From Glaciecola sp964195425 (GTDB lineage: Bacteria > Pseudomonadota > Gammaproteobacteria > Enterobacterales > Alteromonadaceae): a stretch of DNA of 64,000 nt. The notes under the pieces are model-generated. The model was not told the origin of the DNA. It worked only from the letters and a program-made list of their open reading frames with translations, and did no database searches. Of this stretch, positions 55,549 through 63,351 are shown one piece after another. Positions within the stretch are counted from its first letter, which is position 1; the number at the start of each line of letters is the position of its first letter. The stretch spans positions 62,001-126,000 of the forward strand of contig CAXMOM010000004.1 in assembly GCA_964195425.1 (NCBI GenBank), written 5' to 3'. Position numbers and translations under genes: made by a program.

Positions 55549-56178
55549 ATGCATCATTTAGTATACTTACATGGGTTTTTATCAAGCCCACAATCGGTGA
55601 AAGCACAACAAACAATTTGTTTTGCGAAAAAGCATTTTCCAAGCCTTAACCTTCATGTGCCACAATTGCCAGGTGATGTTCACAAAGCGCTTAAGATTAT
55701 TGATAATCTTGTAGCGACTTTGCCATTACAGCAAACAGGTTTCATTGGCAGTTCAATGGGTGGATTTCTATCAACGTATTGCATTGAAAAATATTCTATT
55801 AAAGATCATGCAACTGCACAGGCGTCCACTACTAATCGTAAATTAGCAGCATGCCCCAAAGCGGTTTTGGTTAATCCAGCGGTTGAACCTTTTGAATTGT
55901 TGAGAGATTATTTAGGCCAACATGTAAACGAATATACCAATGAAGTGTTTCATATTTTGCCGCAACACATTGTCAAGCTAAGGCAGCTTTTCGTAAATAA
56001 ATTAGCCGACCCATCAAGGTATAAGGTGCTATTGCAAAAGGGCGATGAAACCCTCGATTATAAACTGGCTGCAAAAAAATATGCTTATTCTAACTTAGTT
56101 GTCGAAGAGGGCGGCGACCACAGTTTTGTAAATTATGAAGCGCACTTGCCACGTATTTTTAGGTTTTTATTTTCTTAG
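55549..56178 (+). CDS. yqiA: YqiA-type alpha/beta-hydrolase esterase
   Basis: A 209-residue UPF0227 esterase. It begins HHLVYLHGFLSSPQSVKAQQ, with the oxyanion HGF, followed by the nucleophile elbow FIGSSMGGFLSTY and, near the C-terminus, an acidic residue in QKGDETLDY and the catalytic His in EGGDHSFVNY. The ATG at 55549 is chosen over a TTG 6 bases upstream. It follows yqiB after 39 bases. In E. coli cpdA sits between yqiB and yqiA; here it is absent. Confidence 0.9.
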   Translation: MHHLVYLHGFLSSPQSVKAQQTICFAKKHFPSLNLHVPQLPGDVHKALKIIDNLVATLPLQQTGFIGSSMGGFLSTYCIEKYSIKDHATAQASTTNRKLAACPKAVLVNPAVEPFELLRDYLGQHVNEYTNEVFHILPQHIVKLRQLFVNKLADPSRYKVLLQKGDETLDYKLAAKKYAYSNLVVEEGGDHSFVNYEAHLPRIFRFLFS

Positions 56179-56555
56179 TAATTATTTACAGTAAAGCACA
56201 ATATTTACAATCTAATTGTATTCGTTGAATAGCGTAGCGCGATCTTTAAATATGCACTTAAATATATGCTATAAACTCATGGATTATGCACATATGATGT
56301 GTAAATTCATGACATATAAATGCTAAACAAGGCGGTTGCTCATTGTTAACTTGCTTGTTACTATTGGATTTATATACAGGTGTTTTGTTGATTGTTTATT
56401 AGGATAATTAATCATGCGGTGAAAAGCCGGTTTTTAAGTACTAATTGAACGTTAACTCAGGTCTAAACGTACATTGAAATATAAATCACAATACTTATAA
56501 AAGATGTCAATAAAAACACTTATAAAAATAACGACTACCTACATGAGTTCAAAAC
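56179..56555 (+). other. Intergenic region upstream of parE
   Basis: About 375 AT-rich bases with several TATAAT-like boxes (for example near 56265-56275) that may hold the parE promoter. No gene, hairpin or repeat stood out. Confidence 0.45.
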
Positions 56556-58445
56556 ATGTCCGAGCAATATAATTCTGATGCCATTGAAGTCCTAAACGGA
56601 CTCGACCCTGTAAAACGTCGCCCAGGTATGTACACCGATACCACAAGACCTAATCACCTCAGCCAAGAAGTTATTGATAACAGTGTTGATGAAGCGCTTG
56701 CAGGTCATGCATCGAACATAAAAGTGATTTTACATGAAGACCAATCTTTAGAAGTCACCGACGATGGTCGCGGCATGCCAGTAGATATTCACGCGGAAGA
56801 GGGCATGAGTGGGGTTGAGCTTATTATGACCAAGCTGCACGCTGGTGGTAAGTTCTCAAACAAGAACTACGAGTTTGCCGGCGGCCTTCATGGCGTGGGT
56901 ATTTCGGTAGTCAACGCGCTTTCCAATCGAGTTGAAGTAACTATTCGCCGTAATGGACAAGTTCATCAAATTGCTTTTGAAAATGGTGACAAAAAAGAAG
57001 AACTCGCCGTTATTGATACTTGCGGAAAGCGCAATACCGGCACACGCGTGCACTTTTGGCCCAACCCAAGTTACTTCGACACGCCCAAATTCTCGGTAAG
57101 CAAACTACTGCATATATTGCGCGCTAAAGCGGTGTTGTGTCCCGGTTTACTAATAAAATTTGAAGACAAGATTGGTAATCAATCCTATGAATGGTATTTC
57201 GAGGATGGCCTGCAAGACTATCTAACCCAAGGCTTAAAAGACAGCATTACTATGCCTGCGGATGTGCCTTTTATCGGCAGTTATACGGGCAATGGCGAAG
57301 CAGCTGACTGGGCTATAATGTGGCTGCCTGAAGGCGGCGAAATGGTCACCGAAAGTTACGTTAATTTGATTCCCACAGCCCAAGGCGGTACCCACGTAAA
57401 TGGGCTGCGACAAGGCTTGTTGGATGCCATGCGCGAGTTTTGTGAATTTAGAAACTTGTTGCCTAGAGGCGTTAAAATGACCGCCGATGATATTTGGGAT
57501 CGCTGCTGTTATATTTTATCAACCAAAATGCAAGACCCTCAATTTGCCGGACAAACGAAAGAACGTTTATCATCACGTCAAGCGTCTGCGTTTGTTTCAG
57601 GTATTGTTAAAGATGCCTTTAGTTTGTGGCTGAATCAACACACCGATGTTGCCGACTTGTTGGCTGAAATGTGTATAAACAATGCACAGTTAAGGTTGCG
57701 AGCGAGCAAGAAGGTAGCGCGTAAGAAAATAACTTCAGGTCCTGCATTACCGGGCAAACTCACTGATTGTTCTACACAAGATAACGATCGCTCTGAACTG
57801 TTTCTGGTGGAAGGTGATTCAGCCGGTGGATCTGCAAAGCAAGCCCGCGACAGGGAATTTCAAGCCATTATGCCACTGCGCGGTAAAATACTGAACAGTT
57901 GGGAAGTTGATTCCTCACAAGTCTTGGCCTCGCAAGAAATACACGATATATCAGTAGCATTAGGCATTGACCCCGACTCAGATGATTTAAGCGGCCTGCG
58001 CTATGGCAAAATATGCATTTTAGCAGATGCTGATTCAGACGGGCTGCACATTGCCACTTTGTTATGTGCGCTATTCGTAAAGCACTTTAGAAAACTGGTC
58101 GACACCGGTCATGTTTATGTCGCAATGCCGCCTTTATTTCGTATTGATATAGGTAAAGAAGTATACTACGCGCTCGATGAAAGTGAAAAGCAAGGTGTGT
58201 TAGACCGCATAGAGGCAGAGAAAAAACGAGGCAAGGTTAACGTGCAACGCTTTAAGGGCTTAGGTGAAATGAATCCTTTGCAACTGCGCGAGACTACCAT
58301 GGACCCTAATACTCGTCGGCTTGTAAGGCTCACCAGTGAAGACGCTGAAGGTATGCTTGAACTAATGGATATGTTGCTGTCAAAGAAACGGGCTCCTGAC
58401 CGTAAAGCTTGGTTAGAGAGTAAAGGGAATTTAGCGCTGGTATAA
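56556..58445 (+). CDS. parE: Topoisomerase IV subunit B (ParE)
   Basis: A 629-residue ATPase subunit of topoisomerase IV (E. coli 630). The GHKL ATPase domain has VLNGLDPVKRRPGMYTDTTRPNHLSQEVIDNSVDEALAG and GGLHGVGISVVNALS; the TOPRIM domain has LVEGDSAGGSAKQARDREFQ and DADSDG, followed by RFKGLGEMNPLQLRETTM. It decatenates chromosomes together with ParC. parC, which is often next to it in relatives, is not in the following 5.5 kb; instead a transposon-derived region begins 110 bases downstream. Confidence 0.98.
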   Translation: MSEQYNSDAIEVLNGLDPVKRRPGMYTDTTRPNHLSQEVIDNSVDEALAGHASNIKVILHEDQSLEVTDDGRGMPVDIHAEEGMSGVELIMTKLHAGGKFSNKNYEFAGGLHGVGISVVNALSNRVEVTIRRNGQVHQIAFENGDKKEELAVIDTCGKRNTGTRVHFWPNPSYFDTPKFSVSKLLHILRAKAVLCPGLLIKFEDKIGNQSYEWYFEDGLQDYLTQGLKDSITMPADVPFIGSYTGNGEAADWAIMWLPEGGEMVTESYVNLIPTAQGGTHVNGLRQGLLDAMREFCEFRNLLPRGVKMTADDIWDRCCYILSTKMQDPQFAGQTKERLSSRQASAFVSGIVKDAFSLWLNQHTDVADLLAEMCINNAQLRLRASKKVARKKITSGPALPGKLTDCSTQDNDRSELFLVEGDSAGGSAKQARDREFQAIMPLRGKILNSWEVDSSQVLASQEIHDISVALGIDPDSDDLSGLRYGKICILADADSDGLHIATLLCALFVKHFRKLVDTGHVYVAMPPLFRIDIGKEVYYALDESEKQGVLDRIEAEKKRGKVNVQRFKGLGEMNPLQLRETTMDPNTRRLVRLTSEDAEGMLELMDMLLSKKRAPDRKAWLESKGNLALV

Positions 58446-58557
58446 GTTGTTTATTAAAGCATAAAGTGCCATTGCCGATATATTTATTTAAGTAATTAGA
58501 TGAAAGTATCGATTAAATGGGCAATTCAAATACAATAAAAAACGAGATCTAAAAAAG

Positions 58558-58743
58558 ATGAAGGGTAAAACGATATGCCGTTTTCCTTCATCAAAGCCAT
58601 CTCCTGAAACTATCTATACCGAAGGTGTTTTAGAAAAAGAGTTTTGTTACCACCTAGAGGCTGACGACACAGTAGTTAGATATGAATCACAGCCTGTCGG
58701 TTTTCACTATTGGATAGATGGTGAAAGGGTACTGTTAAGTTAA
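58558..58743 (+). pseudogene. N-terminal stump of a TnsA-like transposon endonuclease
   Basis: A 61-codon frame with ICRFPSSKPSPETIYTEGVLEKEF, HLEADDTVVRYESQPVGFHYWIDG, closely resembling the start of Tn7-type TnsA endonucleases (RFPS, ESLLEKDF, VVSFESQP). It stops at the point where the catalytic YTPDF segment should begin. The end coincides with the start of the IS6-type copy, so insertion of that element cut the gene. It lies about 110 bases after parE and points the same way. Nothing else of a tns set (tnsB, tnsC, tniQ) was seen, so the element is a scar. Confidence 0.62.
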
Positions 58744-59484
58744 CGAGTTGACTCAGAAACATGCGATAATCGGGGCATGAAAAATACCAATATTTATACC
58801 GGATATCGCTATCCATCCCAAATAATCAGTCAAGCTGTGTGGCTTTATCACAGATTTACGCTTAGCTTGTGTGACATCGAAGAATTGCTGGCAGCAAGAG
58901 GCATTACCGTCAGTTACGAAACTATCAGAAATTGGTGTGATAAATTTGGGCAAAGGTATTGTAGTTAAATCAGAAAGAGTCGAGGGCAATTAGGTGATAC
59001 CTGGTATCTTGATGAGGTATTTATCAAGATCAATGGTGCTGTGCATTACCTTTGGCGGGCTGTTGATCAGGATGGCGATGAAATCGATATTCTGGTTCAG
59101 AAACGTAAAGACAAACACGCTGCTAAGCGTTTTTTCAGAAAATTATTGAAAGGCCAACAATGCGCGCCGATCAAGATAGTCACCGATAAACTCAGGAGCT
59201 ATTCTGCAGCTAAGAAAGAGCTGATACCGGGTATAGAACACTCAACCCAGCAGTACGAAAACAACTGATGTGAATTATCACATCAACCTGGTCGGCAACA
59301 GGAGAGGCAGATGAGAAAATTTAAATAACAAGGCCAGGCTCAACGTTTTCTATCATGTCATGGCGTGGTTAATAACCTATTTCGGCTTGGTCGTCATTTG
59401 ATGAAAGCAAGTAATTACAGAGATTTCCGAGAACGAGCATTTGTTGAATGGGCTAGGGTGAGTTGTGTCCAAAATTTGGAATAG
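58728..59484 (+). mobile_element. IS6-family insertion sequence, degenerate
   Basis: Remains of an IS6/IS26-type element. The left end GGGTACTGTTAAG at 58728 resembles IS6-family terminal repeats (GGxxCTGTTGCAAA). A matching right end was not found by eye in the bases after the transposase, so it is lost or diverged. It is inserted in the tnsA stump. Confidence 0.6.
58777..59484 (+). pseudogene. IS6-family DDE transposase with three in-frame stops
   Basis: A 235-codon frame, the full IS26-like length, broken by TAA at 58966, TGA at 59266 and TAA at 59326. All pieces remain in the same frame. Conserved parts are GYRYPSQIISQAVWLYHRFTLSL, ITVSYETIRNWCDKFG, the first Asp in DTWYLDEVFIKI, the second in KIVTDKLRSYSAAKKEL, the Glu in CELSHQPGRQQERQMRKFK, and the end SNYRDFRERAFVEWARV. 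No frameshift is present, so decay is by point mutation. It cannot make an active enzyme. Confidence 0.86.
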
Positions 59485-59650
59485 GTAGTCATACTGGCAC
59501 TTTACTAATCCAATTGGGATAACTTGATAGGCCCAAAAAAAGCATCAACCAAACTGGAAAATGCTTCTTGATGATTATCAACAACGTTGGTTTACATGGG
59601 TTTATTCAAGTATACCGTCGTCGATAATTAATTTTGATAGTGAAACTATA

Positions 59651-60217
59651 TTAAGATTGTTTCTTAAATCGACGTGATGCTAAACCCATTAAGCCTAATC
59701 CGAAAATAGCTAGTGTTGATGGCTCTGGTACATTTACTTGCACATCACGCGAGGCTATAGTTGATATTCCAGTCAAAACGTCTAATAGTGGATCGGTTTT
59801 AAACCCGAGCGAACTCGCTCCATTGTTTCCATCGCATATTGTTGGGGTGCCATTCAAACACCAATACCCACTATCAAATCCGCTAGCAAACCAAAAAATA
59901 GTATACCCTCCATTGCTTATCCCGTTGAAATCGAATGTCAACTCACTTTGAGAAGCTTTAAACAGGCTACCTTCTGAGGCTAACCGATCGAAATCAAGTA
60001 ACAAATTGTTGTTTATGTTAGTTGATTGTAACGATAAATTAATACTCACTATGTTGCTTAGGGCTATATCTCCGATCGTTCCATCGGTTTCGATGGTACC
60101 AAATACACTGCCTGTACCATGATCAAGGTTAACATCATAAATCAAACCTGCGTTAGCCAAATTACTAAAGGCTACGACTATTCCCACTAACGTAAATTTT
60201 AAAAATTTATTTTTCAT
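59651..60217 (-). CDS. PEP-CTERM sorted surface protein
   Basis: A 188-residue exported protein with a signal peptide (FTLVGIVVAFSNLANA) and a classical C-terminal sorting signal: VPEPSTLAIFGLGLMGLASRRFKKQS, that is PEP, a hydrophobic helix and a basic tail. The middle (about 22-160) is a beta-rich domain of unknown role with a pair of Cys (about 119 and 127). It is expected to be cut and anchored or released by an exosortase encoded elsewhere. PrsT in this window belongs to the same system. The next upstream gene remnants are mobile-element debris. Confidence 0.9.
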   Translation of the reverse strand: MKNKFLKFTLVGIVVAFSNLANAGLIYDVNLDHGTGSVFGTIETDGTIGDIALSNIVSINLSLQSTNINNNLLLDFDRLASEGSLFKASQSELTFDFNGISNGGYTIFWFASGFDSGYWCLNGTPTICDGNNGASSLGFKTDPLLDVLTGISTIASRDVQVNVPEPSTLAIFGLGLMGLASRRFKKQS

Positions 60218-60370
60218 TTTAATTCCATTTTAATATCTGAGTTTTTTGTTTTTTCCCCACAATGGGGAGCTTAACACCTGAGGCAAGGCCTTCATCTTTG
60301 GAAAATTCAGCACTGAAATGTGAAAGAATTGACAAAAAATGTAAGGGGCTACTGCCTGCTTCTCGCCCAT

Positions 60371-60388
60371 TCGCAATATTCATACCGG
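60371..60388 (-). promoter_or_regulatory. Possible sigma-54 promoter for the PEP-CTERM gene
   Basis: On the minus strand CCGGTATGAATATTGCG keeps the invariant GG and GC spaced by 10 bases and the TTGC of the -12 box; the -24 box departs from TGGCA. It lies about 155 bases before the start. PEP-CTERM genes are often controlled by RpoN with PrsR, so the match is worth noting but is weak. Confidence 0.25.
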
Positions 60389-60488
60389 AAGTTATTTTTA
60401 AAGATAAAACAATAGGTTACAAGGTTTGTGTTTTTTAGAAATAAATTTGTGTAAAAAAAACTGACATAATATGAACCAATTTAATGAA

Positions 60489-60618
60489 TTAGGTAACACT
60501 CCTTATGTAAACTACGCAGTCTGCACCTTGTTGTAAGACGTGAGTGTATATTTGTGTTGTTTTCACATCAGAATGACCAAGCTGCGCTTGCACGGTTCTA
60601 ATATCAGCGCCGCCTTGT
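60489..60618 (-). pseudogene. C-terminal fragment of a tyrosine recombinase (integron-integrase or IS91-associated type)
   Basis: About 43 codons: LQGGADIRTVQAQLGHSDV, TTQIYTHVLQQGADCVVY, ending in a stop. It keeps the catalytic His (LGHSD) and the nucleophile Tyr (IYTH) of tyrosine recombinases, and the RTVQxxLGHSDVxTTxIYTHVL string is typical of IntI-like enzymes. The first catalytic Arg and Lys and the N-terminal domain are gone. It abuts an IS91 transposase fragment. Confidence 0.72.
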
Positions 60619-60622
60619 AACA

Positions 60623-60715
60623 ATGGCTAATAACAATCCATACTTCGAAGGTAAAACTCCATTGTCTATCATTAGCAATGGTCATTTAAGCTCTTTGGGA
60701 GAAGTATTTAAGGTA
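60623..60715 (+). pseudogene. Possible antitoxin fragment (DUF2384 / Xre-MbcA-ParS-like tail)
   Basis: A short reading MANNNPYFEGKTPLSIISNG, HLSSLGEVFKV that resembles the C-terminal NPxLxGxTPLxxIxxG motif of the DUF2384 toxin-binding domain. It has no upstream N-terminal part and runs on into transposon sequence after residue 31. It may be a chance match. Confidence 0.28.
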
Positions 60716-60727
60716 AGCGTACGCCCG

Positions 60728-61201
60728 TTACTTAGTGAAACCTGCTTTGTTTACAATGTGTGTTGAAATGGCGCGATGTAAAATCGACATGACTTTACTT
60801 AATTCACTTGAGTTTCTTGCTAGCAGCAGCCGAAGTGGAATGGGTAAGCTTAAGACCCACTGCCTTATGGGATAGCCCTGTAACACATCATCAACCAACA
60901 ACGCGGCACTTTCTGCCATGCGCCTGGCACCACAACTGGGACAGAAACCCTTGCGCTTGCAACTGAAGGCGACCAGTTTCTCATGTTTGCAGTCACCACA
61001 TACCACGCGTAAAAATCCGTGCTCAAGTCGGCCGCAACGGAAGAATTCATCAAACTCACGTTCAACATATTTGGGTAAGTACTTGCCTTGCTCGGCTAAG
61101 CTGGCGGTAAATTCTGGATAGTACCTTTCGACCAATTGATAGAGTAGCGTTGTTTCAGGGCGATGTCGTTTGTACTTTTGTTCTTGCTGTATTGGCAGCA
61201 A
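60728..61201 (-). pseudogene. N-terminal fragment of an IS91-family transposase
   Basis: A 157-codon frame containing the IS91/IS801 zinc-binding N-terminus: a C-x-rich region with CGRLEHGFLRVVCGDCKHEK and CKRKGFCPSCGARRMAESAALLVDDVL, then WVLSLPIPLRLLLARN. It stops at VNKAGFTK, well before the HUH-type catalytic region, so the gene is cut at its 3' end. A full transposase would be about 400 residues. The tyrosine-recombinase fragment downstream on the same strand may come from the same element or an adjacent one. Confidence 0.82.
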
Positions 61202-61655
61202 AATCTTTCATCCTTGAATAGTGGCATTCTAGGATGTCAAACAAGCGCTTAGAAAACGACTGAACTATGAGCCTGATTTAGGATGTATGGTGATGCCGTA
61301 CTATCTTGAATGACCGCTTCCAAGAATGACAACTCAAAATTTCAATATGACCGGTTGAACTCGCAGGGCTTTGCGGTCATATTGATTCTAACAACGACTG
61401 TCGCCTTCATGCCAAAGCTCCTGACACTTTTGTTTTGGCATAGAATGCTCATTCAAATTTGAACGGAGTATAACCGTATATGGACTCCACCTGTTTCACA
61501 ACAATTTTTAACGAATTTTATTAATTAAGTCGCGAGCGTATATGCGGCTTCTTTATTGAGATAGCTAATCTCTAGCCTTCGATGTGTTCGCATCTACTGT
61601 CCTTCTCGCTTTTGCAGCCTCTTAGAGCTTGCGGTCATAACAGGTTTCCAATAGA
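61202..61655. other. Mobile-element debris without a recognised gene
   Basis: About 450 bases. It contains the inverted repeat described at 61343-61384 and a direct repeat TTGCGGTCATA at 61372-61382 and 61629-61639. No frame matched a known protein. Confidence 0.4.
61343..61384. repeat. Perfect 11-base inverted repeat
   Basis: CAATATGACCG (61343-61353) pairs with CGGTCATATTG (61374-61384) across a 20-base loop. It could be a hairpin or a trace of element ends. It is not a terminator, since no T-tract follows. Confidence 0.55.
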
Positions 61656-62190
61656 TTGTTTAATCAATGTCTTTGTAGTGGTAAAGCTTATAATCTTCTA
61701 ACTGAAGCTCTGCCTTTTAAGGTTGGTAATAAGTATAACTCCTGCGCAGTGACTGCAAGAATCAAAAACCACTATGCCCCAGCTGAACTAGGCATGTTAG
61801 AGTCCCTAAGAATTAAAGCTGGAAATCAAGACCTAAAACCCGTTAGCTATTACCATAAGGTGAACTGGAAAGGTGTATGCTTTTCTATGTATAATTGTTT
61901 TGAGTTATCTGATATCGAGCATCGTTCAATTTTCAAATCAGATATAGATTTGTTAGTTGCATGTGTCTGGAATAAGGATACCAATTATTATCAGCATATT
62001 CTTGAATCAGCAGTCAGGGATTTGCATTGTTATGTTGTTTAATCCAACACGTCACAATACATGTGTGCTAACTGTTGGTATTGATGTCGAAGCTTTGAGA
62101 AGTTTTCAATTCAAATCCAAACCAAATGAAAAAGATAAGTTTAAACATTTTCCGCCTGGTTATAATAGCGAAGATGTTTTGAAAAGATAG
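61656..62190 (+). pseudogene. Nitrilase-like domain remnant, possibly from an antiphage reverse-transcriptase (DRT1-type) protein
   Basis: A broken C-N hydrolase-like coding region: ALPFKVGNKYNSCAVTARI, KNHYAPAELGMLESLR, VCFSMYNCFELSDIEHRS (where the catalytic Cys and following acidic residue sit), KSDIDLLVACVWNKDTNYYQ and ILESAVRDLHCYVV. A TAA at 62040 replaces what was probably CAA. After about five more codons (SNTSQ) the frame changes, and it ends VGIDVEALRSFQ...HFPPGYNSEDVLKR, so an internal piece is also lost. The sequence resembles the nitrilase half that I recall from UG1/DRT1 antiviral reverse transcriptases. The RT domain is not present here. Confidence 0.5.
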
Positions 62191-62549
62191 TAAAATAAAT
62201 TGTCACTTTATGGCTTAATTATAGGTTTTTATGCCATCTTATGATTGTCTTCTTTTTACTGGAAGATGATAAATTGTTATCACTACCCGCTGATAGAGCT
62301 TATATTTTGTCAACTTATGCTTTATTAAACAATTTGGCTTGTAGTTTTTAGCAGAAGTTTGTAAAAATTTGGCATAGGTAATCAAATCGTCGTTTCGTTT
62401 GTCCGAATTCGGTAACTTGACAGACCTTGCGGGTATATGAATATGCGAAATTTCAAGTAAAAAAGCGGATTTGCCTTGCTACAGGCCGATGGTGGGTAAG
62501 GTTCCTGCCTTCGCAGGAATGACCTTGCGAATGCAGGAAACACTGTGAG
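62191..62549. other. Intergenic region with a short palindrome
   Basis: About 360 AT-rich bases. The only clear element is the TTCCTGC-CTTC-GCAGGAA palindrome at 62502-62519, close to the end of the next minus-strand gene. No gene is seen. Confidence 0.5.
62502..62519. repeat. Small palindromic repeat (CCTGC/GCAGG hairpin)
   Basis: TTCCTGC, a 4-base CTTC loop, and GCAGGAA. A similar TTCCTGCGAAGGCAGGAA-type palindrome is common between genes of marine gammaproteobacteria (recalled, not checked). It lies past the end of the PEP-CTERM-like gene and has no T-tract. Confidence 0.5.
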
Positions 62550-63113
62550 TTAAAGCAACTTTTTACGCACTAACAAAGCTAGGCCCGCTAACACGATAAA
62601 CAGCGTACCCACTGGGCTATTAGCAGATATTACTCGAGTGCCTTGGGTAATTTCAACGAACGAGCCGGCTAGAAATACGCCGTCTACACCAGCATCATTG
62701 AAGGTGTCAGCAATTAACACTTCCCAGTCTCCCGCGCCGTTTACAATGGTGTCGATTGCGAGTGAGATAGTGCCAACTGCTGAAAACACGCCAGAAACGT
62801 CTATCCATGCCAAATCAAAATCGCACAAAACCCCTAAATCGGCACAACCGAAGGCTTGTGTGCCTATTTGATAAAAGGTTCCACTTGTTATATGGGCAAC
62901 TTCTACTACCAAGTCGGTAGACCATGATGGGTCAAACGCTTCGTAATTGAAGTTGAAGTTTATGTCTAAGACTTCTCTGGTGTCGGTGTTATTAAGCGTT
63001 AAAATATTAAATGCTGCGCCGTCGGCCTCTTCACCTTCAAGTGAGATAACAACCGCATTTGCTTGGATAGAGAGTAATAATAATACCGCTGCAATAAAAC
63101 TTTGTTTTTTCAT
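62550..63113 (-). CDS. Exported protein with a variant C-terminal sorting signal
   Basis: A 187-residue exported protein. The signal peptide is SFIAAVLLLLSIQANAVV. The C-terminus SANSPVGTLFIVLAGLALLVRKKLL has the shape of a PEP-CTERM signal (short motif, hydrophobic helix, basic end), but the PEP itself is replaced by NSP. The beta-rich middle has many Asp and Asn residues and a Cys pair (about 97 and 103). The start at 63113 has GGAACTG upstream. It may belong to a variant sorting class, or be an anchored exported protein independent of exosortase. Confidence 0.72.
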   Translation of the reverse strand: MKKQSFIAAVLLLLSIQANAVVISLEGEEADGAAFNILTLNNTDTREVLDINFNFNYEAFDPSWSTDLVVEVAHITSGTFYQIGTQAFGCADLGVLCDFDLAWIDVSGVFSAVGTISLAIDTIVNGAGDWEVLIADTFNDAGVDGVFLAGSFVEITQGTRVISANSPVGTLFIVLAGLALLVRKKLL

Positions 63114-63351
63114 ATCAGTTCCATGTAAAGTATGTGATGTTAAGGTTTGTTTTCGTTGCACGTACTAGTACTGGTTGTTTTGCTTTTTTTCCAAACATAC
63201 TGCATTTTGGAAGCACACAACAACTGAGCGTTAGCCAGACAACTGCGTTTACAAATTAAGCCGTTTATTTGCCGTGCTGCTGGTAGCAAATATAAGATCT
63301 TAAAATGATTCTTTTTACAGCAGAGAGCGTTAGTTAAAAGGACTAACATAA

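Noticed and set aside
61300..61440. Possible integron attC site next to the recombinase fragment
   Set aside because: A GTTGAAC string fits GTTRRRY, but no matching RYYYAAC partner with proper inner pairs was found, so attC is not supported.
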